Below are positions 1 to 8,224 of a DNA stretch of 36,548 nucleotides, in pieces. Both the position numbers and the translations under genes were made by a program. Every line of letters begins with the position of its first letter. The first letter of the stretch is position 1. The notes under the pieces were generated by a model, which saw only the letters and a list, made by a program, of their open reading frames with translations, searched no databases and was not told where the DNA came from. The DNA comes from JALYSX01 sp036510515 (GTDB taxonomy: Bacteria > Vulcanimicrobiota > Vulcanimicrobiia > Vulcanimicrobiales > Vulcanimicrobiaceae), in the NCBI GenBank assembly GCA_036510515.1, contig DATCDS010000035.1, forward strand, positions 1 to 36,548, written 5' to 3'.

Positions 1-1201
1 CGCGGTCGATCAGCCGCTCGGTGCGCGCGTGAATCTTATTGAGCGCGAAGCCGAATCCGATGGTAACGATCGCTTCGATCGCCAGCGCCAGCCGTTCTTC
101 GCTCAGCAGCCGCAAGGTCAGCCAGTCCACGCAGCTGACGACCAGCACCGCCAGCGTCGTCATTACCGCGTAGACGACGGTACGATTGAGTGCGAAGCCG
201 AGATCCAACACGCGATGGCGCAAGACCGCGTACGCTAATGCGATCGGGAGCGCGCAATAGCCAAGGTTGAAAATGCCCAGCACGTAGACTCCCTGCGGCG
301 TAACCTGCAAGGGGACTTCGCCGACGTTGAAGGCTGTATAGGCGATCGTGCTGACCACGAAACCAGCGATGACCCAACCGATTCTGCGCCGATCCTCGCC
401 GGCCGTATCGCGATAGGCCATGGTCGCAAAGATCAAGATCAGCAGCAAGTACGCGCCCATCAGAAAGTTGTCAAACACTTGCCACGACGAAAAGATCACC
501 GGTTCGTAGATCGCTTCAACCATACATAGGATGGCGCCCAGGACGAATAGTCCGTCGGCCAGATGCATGCGAAGGCGGGCCGCTGCCGTAGTAGGAACGC
601 GCGGAAATCGGACGATGAACGGCAGCAGCGCGACGACCGGCATCGTCGCAAGCGCGGTGATGAGGGCGACCGACACGCCGCCGAACCAAGGATCCGGGAT
701 CCAGGAGAACTGAGCGATGACGCCGCCGGTCGTTACAGTGCCCGAGCCATACAGGACGAGCGCGGCGGTTGCCAACGACGGCCGCCGTAGCGCGATCAGC
801 GCGACGATGATCAGCGTGATGTTTGCCGTTGCCAAAAGCGTCGCGGCGAAGAAGGGCGGCAATGGCGGCCGATCTTCCGCAGCCCGGAGCGTGACGACGC
901 GACGCGATGCGCCGCGAAGAACGGTAACCGCAAGGGTCGTCCCCGGGGGACTGCCATCCCGCAAGCGAGTCCGATCGGAGAGTGACAACGCCGACAAATC
1001 GATACCATCGCCAACACGAATGCCGGCCTTCGCCGCCGACGATCCGGGCCTTACTCGGACCACCAGCGCACCTGCTGGGCCAGGCGCTTGCGCGATGCCG
1101 AACGACGTGTGCGCGAGCGGCGAAAAGACCTCGCCCCAAGCCAAAAACAAGACCGCCGCCGCAAAAACCGCCAGCAGAATCCCAACAATCGACCGCCCCA
1201 T
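1..1201 (-). CDS. PDZ-domain multi-spanning membrane protein, probable signalling protein (partial, 3' end outside window)
   Basis: The minus-strand reading frame is open from 1201 to the left edge, about 400 residues. A first hydrophobic segment (residues about 3-22) is followed by a PDZ-like domain (about 30-95, with PGSSAAKAGIRVGDGI typical of the PDZ carboxylate-loop region). Several predicted membrane spans follow (for example near TLLATANITLIIVALIAL and LMGAYLLLILIFAT). The stretch LRHRVLDLGFALNRTVVYAV resembles the junction between the membrane sensor and the output domain in bacterial multi-TM histidine kinases and cyclases, so a catalytic output domain probably lies beyond the edge (inference). 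ATG at 1201 is preferred over ATG at 1207 because GAGGGAG sits about 6 bases upstream of the former and touches the latter. The gene is codirectional with the cysteine synthase, 84 bases away. Confidence 0.75.
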   Translation of the reverse strand, partial: MGRSIVGILLAVFAAAVLFLAWGEVFSPLAHTSFGIAQAPGPAGALVVRVRPGSSAAKAGIRVGDGIDLSALSLSDRTRLRDGSPPGTTLAVTVLRGASRRVVTLRAAEDRPPLPPFFAATLLATANITLIIVALIALRRPSLATAALVLYGSGTVTTGGVIAQFSWIPDPWFGGVSVALITALATMPVVALLPFIVRFPRVPTTAAARLRMHLADGLFVLGAILCMVEAIYEPVIFSSWQVFDNFLMGAYLLLILIFATMAYRDTAGEDRRRIGWVIAGFVVSTIAYTAFNVGEVPLQVTPQGVYVLGIFNLGYCALPIALAYAVLRHRVLDLGFALNRTVVYAVMTTLAVLVVSCVDWLTLRLLSEERLALAIEAIVTIGFGFALNKIHARTERLIDR

Positions 1202-1284
1202 CCGCATCTCCCTCAGCCGGCTACAGCAAGCAGGCGTGTGCGATGGCTTCTGCCCAGGCAGCCCTGATACATCCGAGCGGGCAC

Positions 1285-2307
1285 CTAGCGCCGCAACGGG
1301 ATCATCCAACCATCCTGCCCATTTTCTCGCAGCCAATCGGCGTTAAATAACCTCGACATATACCGTTGTCCGCCGTCGCAGAGGATCGTGACGACGGTGG
1401 CGCCCTCGGGGAGTTCGCGGGCGATGCGGGCGGCGCCGACGACGTTGAGGCCGCTCGATCCGCCGACGAACAGGCCTTCGTTCTTCAGCAACCAGTGCAC
1501 CATCGCGATCGCTTCGGCATCGGTGGCGCGAATCGCGCGATCGATCGGCGCGCCGGCGAAGTTCTGAGTCAGGCGCTTGATGCCGATGCCTTCGAGATCG
1601 GAATCGCCCTCCGCGCGCAGCTCGCCGTCGTTGACGTAGTGGTAGAGCCCCGAACCCATCGGATCGCACAGGACCGTCAGCACGTTCGGGTTGCGCGCCT
1701 TGAGCGCCGTCGAGACGCCGGCCACCGTGCCGCCCGTTCCCGCAGCCGCGACGAACGCGTCGATCTTGCCGCGGGTCTGCTCCCAAATCTCCGGGCCGGT
1801 CGTCAGCTCGTGCGCGCGCCGGTTGGCGAGGTTCTCGAACTGATTGGCCCAGATCGCACCGGGCGTCTCTTCGGCGATGCGCCGCGCGACGTGATAGTAG
1901 TTCTTCTCGTTGGTGAACGGCGCCGCCGGGATGACGCGCACGTCGGCGCCGTAGGTGCGCAGCAAGTCGATCTTCTCGGGCGATTGATCGTCGGGAATGG
2001 CGATGATGCTCTTGTAGCCGCGCGCGTTGCCGACCAGCACCAGCGCGATCCCGGTGTTGCCGGCCGTCCCCTCGACGATCGTTCCGCCGGGCTGCAGCGT
2101 TCCGCGTTCCTCCGCATCGTCAACGATCGCACGCGCGGCGCGATCCTTCACCGAGCCGCCCGGGTTCAAGAACTCCGCCTTGCCCAGGATTCTCCGCCCG
2201 AGTTCCCGCGACAACGCGCGCAACTCAATCAGCGGCGTCTTGCCGACCGCCCCGGAGAACCCACGCGCGATACTGTGTGTCACACCGCGTGCGGTTCGCT
2301 GACTCAC
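1285..2307 (-). CDS. PLP-dependent cysteine synthase family protein
   Basis: This is a fold-type II PLP enzyme of the O-acetylserine sulfhydrylase/cystathionine beta-synthase family, 340 residues, expected to form L-cysteine from O-acetylserine and sulfide in the cytosol. The PLP lysine is K54 in NPGGSVKDRAA. The substrate loop EGTAGNTGIAL and the phosphate-binding GTGGT are present, and GGSSGLNVVGA near residue 295 is the second conserved loop. The AGNTG loop, in place of TSGNTG, resembles the fungal-type cysteine synthase branch, so the precise substrate is uncertain. I chose GTG at 2307 because GAGGGAG lies 6 bases upstream. The longer frame from ATG 2391 would run into the divergent phosphoesterase gene, whose start is only 56 bases from 2307. 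Confidence 0.9.
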   Translation of the reverse strand: MSQRTARGVTHSIARGFSGAVGKTPLIELRALSRELGRRILGKAEFLNPGGSVKDRAARAIVDDAEERGTLQPGGTIVEGTAGNTGIALVLVGNARGYKSIIAIPDDQSPEKIDLLRTYGADVRVIPAAPFTNEKNYYHVARRIAEETPGAIWANQFENLANRRAHELTTGPEIWEQTRGKIDAFVAAAGTGGTVAGVSTALKARNPNVLTVLCDPMGSGLYHYVNDGELRAEGDSDLEGIGIKRLTQNFAGAPIDRAIRATDAEAIAMVHWLLKNEGLFVGGSSGLNVVGAARIARELPEGATVVTILCDGGQRYMSRLFNADWLRENGQDGWMIPLRR

Positions 2308-2363
2308 GCCCCACTCCCTCAACGACCGTCTCTGGAAAGACTTGACCGGCGGGTTCGTCGAAA

Positions 2364-3101
2364 ATGGGTCGTAAAGACGGGATATCCCCATTGCGTATTG
2401 TCTGCATCTCCGACACGCACAACCTACTTCACAAAATCGCCGTTCCCGACGGCGACCTATTGGTTCACGCCGGCGACCTCACCAGACGAGGACGGCGGGC
2501 TGAGATCTATGCGGCGTACAAGGCGCTTTCAAACCTCCCGCACGCCCGCATCGTCGTCACACCGGGGAACCACGACTTCGGCTTCGAGCAGTCGCCCGAT
2601 CTCGTCGCCGAGCTTCACACCGCGTTTCCGCGCATCGAGACGCTCATCGATGCCGCAACGACGGTAGACGGGCTGCGACTCTACGCGTCGCCGTTCCAGC
2701 CCTGGTTTTACGACTGGGCCTTCAACTTTCTGCCCGGTCCCCCGGGCGTAAAACAGGCGGAAGAAAAATGGGCCGAGATTCCCGGCGACACGGCGATCCT
2801 CATCACGCACGGTCCGATGTATGGCGTCCTCGATGAGACCCGAGCCGGCGAACACGCGGGATGTCCGGCGCTTAAAGCGCGGATCGCACAGCTACGGCAG
2901 TTGCGATTTCACATATTCGGGCACATTCACGAAGCGCATGGAACGCAAGTCGTGGGAAGCGTACTTCACGTGAACGCCTCAATCTGCGACGTGGATTACG
3001 TTCCCAATCATGAGCCCATCGTGCTGGACACCCGCGCGTTCCCAGCCCTCTCATCGCTTCCGGCGAGCGGAACCCCGCCCGGGCGCGACAACAAAGAATG
3101 A
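2364..3101 (+). CDS. Calcineurin-like metallophosphoesterase, MPPED/UPF0046-type
   Basis: A 245-residue cytosolic protein with the full set of binuclear-metal phosphoesterase motifs: SDTH (D17, H19), GDLT (D38), GNHD (N69, H70), a THGP block and GHIH near the C-terminus. Small size, the AGDLTRRGR stretch and the NAS motif after GHIH resemble the MPPED1/MPPED2 group, whose members hydrolyse phosphodiesters including cyclic nucleotides in vitro. The natural substrate here cannot be told from sequence. The gene is divergent from the cysteine synthase. No strong ribosome site precedes ATG 2364, so a start slightly downstream, near the conserved LRIVCISDTH, is possible. Confidence 0.88.
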   Translation: MGRKDGISPLRIVCISDTHNLLHKIAVPDGDLLVHAGDLTRRGRRAEIYAAYKALSNLPHARIVVTPGNHDFGFEQSPDLVAELHTAFPRIETLIDAATTVDGLRLYASPFQPWFYDWAFNFLPGPPGVKQAEEKWAEIPGDTAILITHGPMYGVLDETRAGEHAGCPALKARIAQLRQLRFHIFGHIHEAHGTQVVGSVLHVNASICDVDYVPNHEPIVLDTRAFPALSSLPASGTPPGRDNKE

Positions 3102-3148
3102 AACTCGTGCTCCGTTTCTGTCATCAAGATGGTCGGGTTCCCGGGCAG

Positions 3149-3164
3149 TAGTGTCATGCGAGCC
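3149..3164. repeat. Fragment resembling the dispersed GTGTCATG hairpin repeat
   Basis: The sequence GTGTCATGCGAGCC matches the first part of the repeat unit found complete at 23918-23961 (GTGTCATGGCGAGC) except for one missing G. It overlaps the stop codon of the PIN gene at the left edge of the accessory island. It is short, so the match may be chance. Confidence 0.3.
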
Positions 3165-3744
3165 TTTTGTACAGTTTGGCCCTTCCGATACTGTCGTTAT
3201 TGCACGTATAGACGTGTAGCCCCGGCACGTAAATGTAGTCCAGGTCGTCCGTGACGATCGCCGATATTCCGGCCGCCTTCATCTGCTCAACGAAAAATAC
3301 ATCATACCCATCCAGCGGGTAATTGCTAAAATTACGCTTCGCCCCCTCTAGCATCGCGGAATCCAACGTTATGGGCAGCAAAGTGCTTAACGCCTCGACC
3401 TGGCCCCATGCAACGGCAAGCTCTTCTACGACTTCCTGACGCGCAACGATTCCCTCGCGGAACTTCTTAATTAAAATACGCTCTCCATGCGCCGCATTGT
3501 AGATATCGCATTCCGTCCGCTCGATAATGCTGGCGAGCTCGGAATACGACAGAATGCTGCTGAACAAGTCAACCCTAGCCGCTACGCACGAGCCCACGAA
3601 GTCCGCGTAGGCTTTCGCCTTAGCCGCGTAGCCCAACGTCGCCTTGGAATACGTCAGGCACTTCCAAACGTTCGTATCCACGAAAAGTTTGGCCGTCGAC
3701 TTGAGCGACGACCCAGACAATCGATGAACTGCTGCTGCTTGCAC
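3154..3744 (-). CDS. PIN-domain nuclease, last gene of the GHKL/STAS/PIN cassette
   Basis: This 196-residue protein has the PIN-domain acidic set: D23 in FVDTNVW, E69 in SYSELAS, D148 in LDGYDVFF and D166/D167 in IVTDDLDY. All the metal-binding positions are therefore present and an active Mg-dependent ribonuclease is likely (family knowledge). It has no signal peptide. The start is GTG at 3744 with no clear Shine-Dalgarno, 30 bases after the STAS-like gene; a later start before KLFVDTNVW is possible. Its place behind a regulatory ATPase and a STAS-like protein, rather than beside a small VapB-type antitoxin, suggests it is the effector of a switch controlled by those two proteins (inference). 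The DNA looks richer in A+T than the flanking genes. Confidence 0.75.
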   Translation of the reverse strand: MQAAAVHRLSGSSLKSTAKLFVDTNVWKCLTYSKATLGYAAKAKAYADFVGSCVAARVDLFSSILSYSELASIIERTECDIYNAAHGERILIKKFREGIVARQEVVEELAVAWGQVEALSTLLPITLDSAMLEGAKRNFSNYPLDGYDVFFVEQMKAAGISAIVTDDLDYIYVPGLHVYTCNNDSIGRAKLYKRLA

Positions 3745-3774
3745 GAACTCGGATCTAGGCGTGCACTTCGCGCA

Positions 3775-4116
3775 TTAGGCTTCGAGCGTGTCTATCGAGC
3801 GGTCGATCGCGGCGCGGTAGTTTTTGTCCGCATAATAATTCTTGGAGTTATCAACGACCCGCCGCAGGGCAAACTTGCCCGGATCATTGAGCCCGACGAC
3901 GGTCATATTCGCGCGAATGCGCTCCGGCGGAACGTCGGCGTACAACTTACCTATGGCCTGGTTCAAGAATAAGGATACCACGACTCGAACTGCGGTAAAG
4001 TCAAGTGTGACTTGGCGGTCAGCCAGGAGCTCCGGATGGATAATAGAGTATATCCGGTCGCCATCCGTCGGCGCCAGACAGTCCTCTCCGATCATTTCTT
4101 TCAAATTGAGCTTCAT
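3775..4116 (-). CDS. STAS-like domain protein (DUF4325 type)
   Basis: A 113-residue protein whose centre, VTLDFTAVRVVVSLFLNQAIG, has the buried-strand-then-helix pattern of STAS-like (DUF4325) domains, which resemble anti-sigma-factor antagonists. The C-terminal half ends in a charged helix. STAS proteins usually bind a GHKL-type partner ATPase, and the gene just upstream encodes one, so a direct complex is likely (inference). The start ATG 4116 lies 12 bases after the upstream stop codon, with AAGGATGG overlapping that stop, which points to translational coupling. The function is regulatory by family resemblance; no catalytic residues are expected. Confidence 0.72.
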   Translation of the reverse strand: MKLNLKEMIGEDCLAPTDGDRIYSIIHPELLADRQVTLDFTAVRVVVSLFLNQAIGKLYADVPPERIRANMTVVGLNDPGKFALRRVVDNSKNYYADKNYRAAIDRSIDTLEA

Positions 4117-4128
4117 ACTATGCCATCC

Positions 4129-5031
4129 TTAGAACAGTGGCTCATCGACTTCGTTTGCAAATACGTAGCGCTTTTCATCTTGCTTAAGCATAACGTTTAG
4201 GACAGTCCCCCGAAAGTGGTGGTTCGAGCGCCTCTTAAGTAGGCGGCCACCAGCTATCTTGACGATACCCGAGTGGCTCAAAATGTCGACCCTCCCTTTG
4301 TTGAGCCGCAGGAACTCAAGCAATAGATTAAGCCCCATCCCGCGATTCCCTGGCTTGCTCGTGGTCCCGGGGAGCACCGCCCATTCGATCGCGTCATCGT
4401 CTTCGTAGTCCGCCAAACTCGAGACGCTTCGAACGGTCCCCGGAATGCCTGGCCCGAAATCGACAATTGTGAGCGCGATCTCCTCACGTTGAGGATAGCG
4501 CTGCCCGCATGAGAACACGCCTACCTCCGACGATCCATGCTCAAACGCGTTGCCATAGAGTTCCCAGACGGCAGCAGCGATCGCGTCTTGCACCGCAGTA
4601 CTGACATTCACCCAGCCCCGGCCGAGCCAGTCGCTTCGCAAATACTCCATCACGTTGCGAGCGTCATGATCCTCTCTAAATGGAATCGAGTTGCCCTTTG
4701 GCGTCGGCTCGTGCGATAAACCCAGCGTATGGAGAAACCCATTCCGCCCCAAATTTGCCCGAACGCGGCGGTTCAAGGATGCCTCATCGATGTACACCTT
4801 GCACCCCGCTCTCTGAACCGTTCTGATGAGACCGCCCAGAAATGCGACGGCATTTTGATGCAAGAAAATGCAGTGTTCGAAGTCCAGTATTACGTCTTCA
4901 CGAAGTCTCGTCGCCTCTACAGCTTGTGCATACAATGCGAAGAGCGCCGCAAAGGCGCCGTCATCCGAAGAGGTTGTGGCAATGCCGAGTCGGACCACGA
5001 CTATTCTCGTTCTGGTCGCAATCGCTAGCAT
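4129..5031 (-). CDS. GHKL ATPase with N-terminal STAS-like domain
   Basis: The first ~105 residues form a STAS-like region (VILDFEHCIFLHQNAVAFL). Residues about 140-290 form a HATPase/GHKL fold with an intact N-box (E157 to N161, WELYGNAFEH), G1 box DFGPG (191-195), G2 box GMGL (231-234) and a final FRGT. It lacks a phospho-acceptor histidine and membrane spans, so it resembles an anti-sigma or MORC-like regulatory ATPase more than a sensor kinase. The start is unsure. ATG 5031 is used; GTG 4998 would begin at VVRLGIATTSS, where I expect the family to start; ATG 5142 has a good GGAGGA site but adds a basic, unprotein-like extension. It heads the cassette with the STAS-like and PIN genes. Confidence 0.8.
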   Translation of the reverse strand: MLAIATRTRIVVVRLGIATTSSDDGAFAALFALYAQAVEATRLREDVILDFEHCIFLHQNAVAFLGGLIRTVQRAGCKVYIDEASLNRRVRANLGRNGFLHTLGLSHEPTPKGNSIPFREDHDARNVMEYLRSDWLGRGWVNVSTAVQDAIAAAVWELYGNAFEHGSSEVGVFSCGQRYPQREEIALTIVDFGPGIPGTVRSVSSLADYEDDDAIEWAVLPGTTSKPGNRGMGLNLLLEFLRLNKGRVDILSHSGIVKIAGGRLLKRRSNHHFRGTVLNVMLKQDEKRYVFANEVDEPLF

Positions 5032-5221
5032 CCTCGAAGGAACGCTTAAGCAAAATACTCGGCAAACGCCCCTCTTCGACTGGCCAATGACTGCCCGCGG
5101 GGGCCGTACCGCATGCGGCCGGTTGCATCTCGGGTCTTCCATCCCACAAAATCCTCCGGCGCAAACGGCCTGGCCGCGCGCCCCGCTCCGGCCCTCAAAG
5201 CGATCGGGCCGAGGAGGCCGG

Positions 5222-8150
5222 CTATTCGTATCGCTTACTGATCCGAACGTGGCCGCGGTTCGCGTACTTCCCCGCATACGTATCGGCATCTGTCTTGTAC
5301 GGAATCTTCCAAGTAATGCCGAGGTCGCGTAAGGTCTGTCGTACTCTGCTGCAATCTTCTTCGTCTTCAACGTCGTGGGTGTAGACACAGATCACGCGCG
5401 TGTCAGCGTTCCTCGCATTCGGGTTTTGCTTCATCGTTGCGACCTTGGCGCTGCTGCCCAACAGCCCGCTTAGCGTTGCGTCTCTGATCTTCACCCACCA
5501 TGCATCTACTTCCGAGGTCTTGATGAAGAGCATCCACTTACCACCGCGCTCGGTGTGCTCTGGATACGAACGAGGACCCCTACGCTCGGCGTAGATCCAA
5601 TATTCATCAAAGGTCTTGGACGGAAGGAGCTCATCGCCGACGCCCTTCGTCGCTTCAACTGTCGGACTATTTCCCTCCGCCGCAGTTACAGCTCCCGACT
5701 GTACATGGTATCCGAGCGCACGATATCCGGCCTGCCGCTTTGCGGCCATCCTAGCGAGCATCGGAACGCTGCTATCAATATAATCGTAGACGATGACTTC
5801 GCGCTTGTTCGCATGATCCCGATGCAAGCGGCCAACATACTGGGCCAAAGTCCCCTTTCCAGGATATCGGCATCGCCAAGAACAGCGTGTCTAACCGCGA
5901 GTCATCAAACCCCTCGCCGAGGTAGCGCCCAGTAGCGAGAACAAGTCGCTCCTCGCCTTCCGCCGCACCGAGTGCCGTCTGGGCCGTTCGCCGATCGTCG
6001 GCGCTCAATCCGCCTCGCAGCACTGCGATATTGCGGGCAGCTCCTTTGAAGCAATCGGCGAGGTAGTTCAGATGATCGCGCCGTTCGGTCAGGACCAGCG
6101 GGTTTCTCCCCGCGTCGAGTGCAGCAAGAACATCGTCGATAATGAGGCGATTACGGTCTTCGTCTGTTGCCAGTCGCGCAAATATCCGTGAAATCGGCGT
6201 ACCCGGTACCTGCAACTCGACGGGCAGCTCAAACGACGTCCTGCGTTCCCTCACCAGATGCGCGAACGCGCGCCGGGCCGCTTGCGCGCGCGGATCGACC
6301 CGATGACGCACGGGACCGCACTGCATAAAGATGATCGGGTGATGCCCATCCTTTCGCGCGACCGTCGCGGAGAGTCCTAAGACGTAGCGGGCCTTCGATC
6401 GCCGAGCTACCAGTTCGAACGTAGAAGCGGAGATATGATGGCACTCGTCGACGATCAAGTGCCCGTAGTCGCCCACGAGGTCCGCGACCTCGCCCTTTCG
6501 AACGACGCTCTGCATCAAAGCCACGTCGATGCGCCCCGTCGGCTTGCGACGGCCGCCGCCGATCGCGCCGATATCGCCGGGTTCCACGGAGAGAAACGTC
6601 TTGAGCCGCTCGCCCCATTGCGCCAGCAGTTCCCGGCGATGAACGAGAACGAGGGTGTTGCAGCCGCGATGCGCGATCGCCGCTGCGGCCACGACGGTCT
6701 TCCCGAAAGCCGTCGCGGCTGCCAATACTCCGAAATCGTGCTGAACGATCGCGTCGAACGCCTGCTGCTGCTCCTCGCGCAAGCTTCCGAGGAATTGCAC
6801 GCCGAGGCGGGTGCCCGCTTCGCGGCGATCTTCGACGACGGCCCGTACGCGGTTGGAACGCAGCAACTCGATCGCCTCGTCGAGGCATCCCCGGGGAAGC
6901 GCGACATGGCGGGGATGCAGTTCAGCACACGAAATGATCCTCGGCTTCCCGTATGTTGGAAATCGCATTGCCTGAGCGCGATAAAATTCGGGATTCTGAA
7001 ACGCCGCTAGGCGAACCAATCGCGCGATCATTTCCGGCGGCAGGTGCGAACGGTCTATATAAATCCCATCGGCAAGCACGAGATTCACCGATTCCGGCAG
7101 CGTTCCCGCGATCGGCTTCGGCGCGCGCCGACGTGATGGCGGCAATAGCCATGGCTCTTCGGACTCATCGTCGTCAAGCGGCATGCGCACGCCCAAGATC
7201 CGACCGGCCTCCTGGGCATCGTTGACGAGCTCCGAAACGGCCCGCCGCGTCATCCGCGTCAGCGATGCAAGAAAGCCCCATTGGTCATCGTACGGTTCGA
7301 GGTCGGCGCCAACGAACACGCTGTTGCCCCGTTCTCGAGCAAGCCGCGCAAGCGGCAAGGCGATCAGATTCCCAAACCCGCCCGCCGGCATCGAGTCTTG
7401 GTTCGGAAAGAACCGATCGTACGATGCGAACCCGATCTCAGGGCGACGCTCCATCGTATCGGTCATGAGAGCCGCTCCGAGTTGACGTGCCGCACGCGCG
7501 GCGATTGGCTCGCTGAAGAATATCCACACGTGACCGCCCTGGCCGGACCTAGATCGCTCGAGTGAGGCGGGCACGTTTCGAGCGTGGCACGTTTGGAGGA
7601 ATGCAAGCGCATCCTTCGCCCAATCTTCGCCGTCAAAATCCGCCGCGAGAAACCAGCATGTCTCGTCGTGCAGGAGCGGATAGACGCCCATTGCGTAATC
7701 GGCGTGACGGCCATTTCGGCCAGGCACTCCTCGCAGATGGCGGGCTATGGCTTCATCGGATACGGGGATGAATGCTTGGTTCGGACATACACCGCACTTG
7801 ATCTTCGGCTTTCCACAGATGCCCGCCACCCATTCATTGGAGCAAGCCGGCGCGTAGCCCGTCCGCCCATCCTTAGCGTTCTCCCAACGCAATGCAAAGA
7901 CGTCGGAACGACCGCCGAAGAGGCGGCGGAAGAGCGCGATCTTCTCTTTCGAAGACATCCTCGTTGACTTCGCGCGCGTTGACGATTCGTCGACGTGAGA
8001 TTCTTGCAAGAGAACGGCAAGCTGCGCTTGTAGCACTGCTCTTTGCGCGTCAAGTTTATGCAAACGATCTTGAAGCCGCGCAACGTCGTTGTCGCTTTGT
8101 CGCTTTGCCGGAATCGGGGGAAACCCCGCACGGCGCACGTCGGAAGACAT
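5222..8150 (-). CDS. TOTE-type primase-helicase with C-terminal BLES03/DUF1917-like domain, frameshifted at 5852-5855
   Basis: Joined across one frameshift this is about 975 residues. Order: coiled coil (22-50); zinc-binding cysteines C103, C112, C119 and C122; archaeo-eukaryotic primase domain of the TOTE conflict-system type with DFD (171-173) and H207 in SGQGGHVWIFF; superfamily II helicase with Walker A TAFGKT (480-485), Walker B DECH (568-571), LSAT, and motif VI GRLHR after the frameshift. A C-terminal domain (about 835-970, KWMLFIKTSEVD, VICVYTHDVEDEED, PYKTDADTYAGKY) resembles the BLES03/C11orf68 DUF1917 family. One extra base in the CCCC run at 5852-5855 ends the first frame at 5775; removing it restores SWKGTLAQYVGRLHR. 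This could be decay, an assembly error or programmed slippage. Likely role: nucleic-acid-processing component of a conflict system. Confidence 0.85.
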
Positions 8151-8198
8151 TCTAGCGGCTTTCCCCTCGCGCGCATTCCAACCTACGAACGGGCCCCC

Positions 8199-8215
8199 AA
8201 AAGCCCCGGCGGGGC
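8199..8215 (-). terminator. Weak intrinsic-terminator-like hairpin after the five-HTH gene
   Basis: Read on the minus strand, GCCCC-GCC-GGGGC is followed by TTTT. It lies just downstream of the five-HTH gene's stop codon and before the primase-helicase. Five base pairs and four T residues make it weak; it may lower but not stop read-through. Confidence 0.35.
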
Positions 8216-8224
8216 ATGGAAGGC

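Noticed and set aside
1366..2667. A 433-codon plus-strand frame
   Set aside because: Antisense to the cysteine synthase, whose motifs are complete; the frame also overlaps the phosphoesterase in another frame.
4961..5164. A short minus-strand frame overlapping the N-terminus of the GHKL ATPase
   Set aside because: It could be a 67-residue protein, but it overlaps the ATPase start in another frame and resembles nothing known; it was kept only as a reason for doubt about the ATPase start.
5852..5855. Programmed ribosomal frameshifting in the primase-helicase
   Set aside because: The run is short and I see no downstream pseudoknot or upstream stimulatory Shine-Dalgarno sequence; mutation or sequencing error is simpler.
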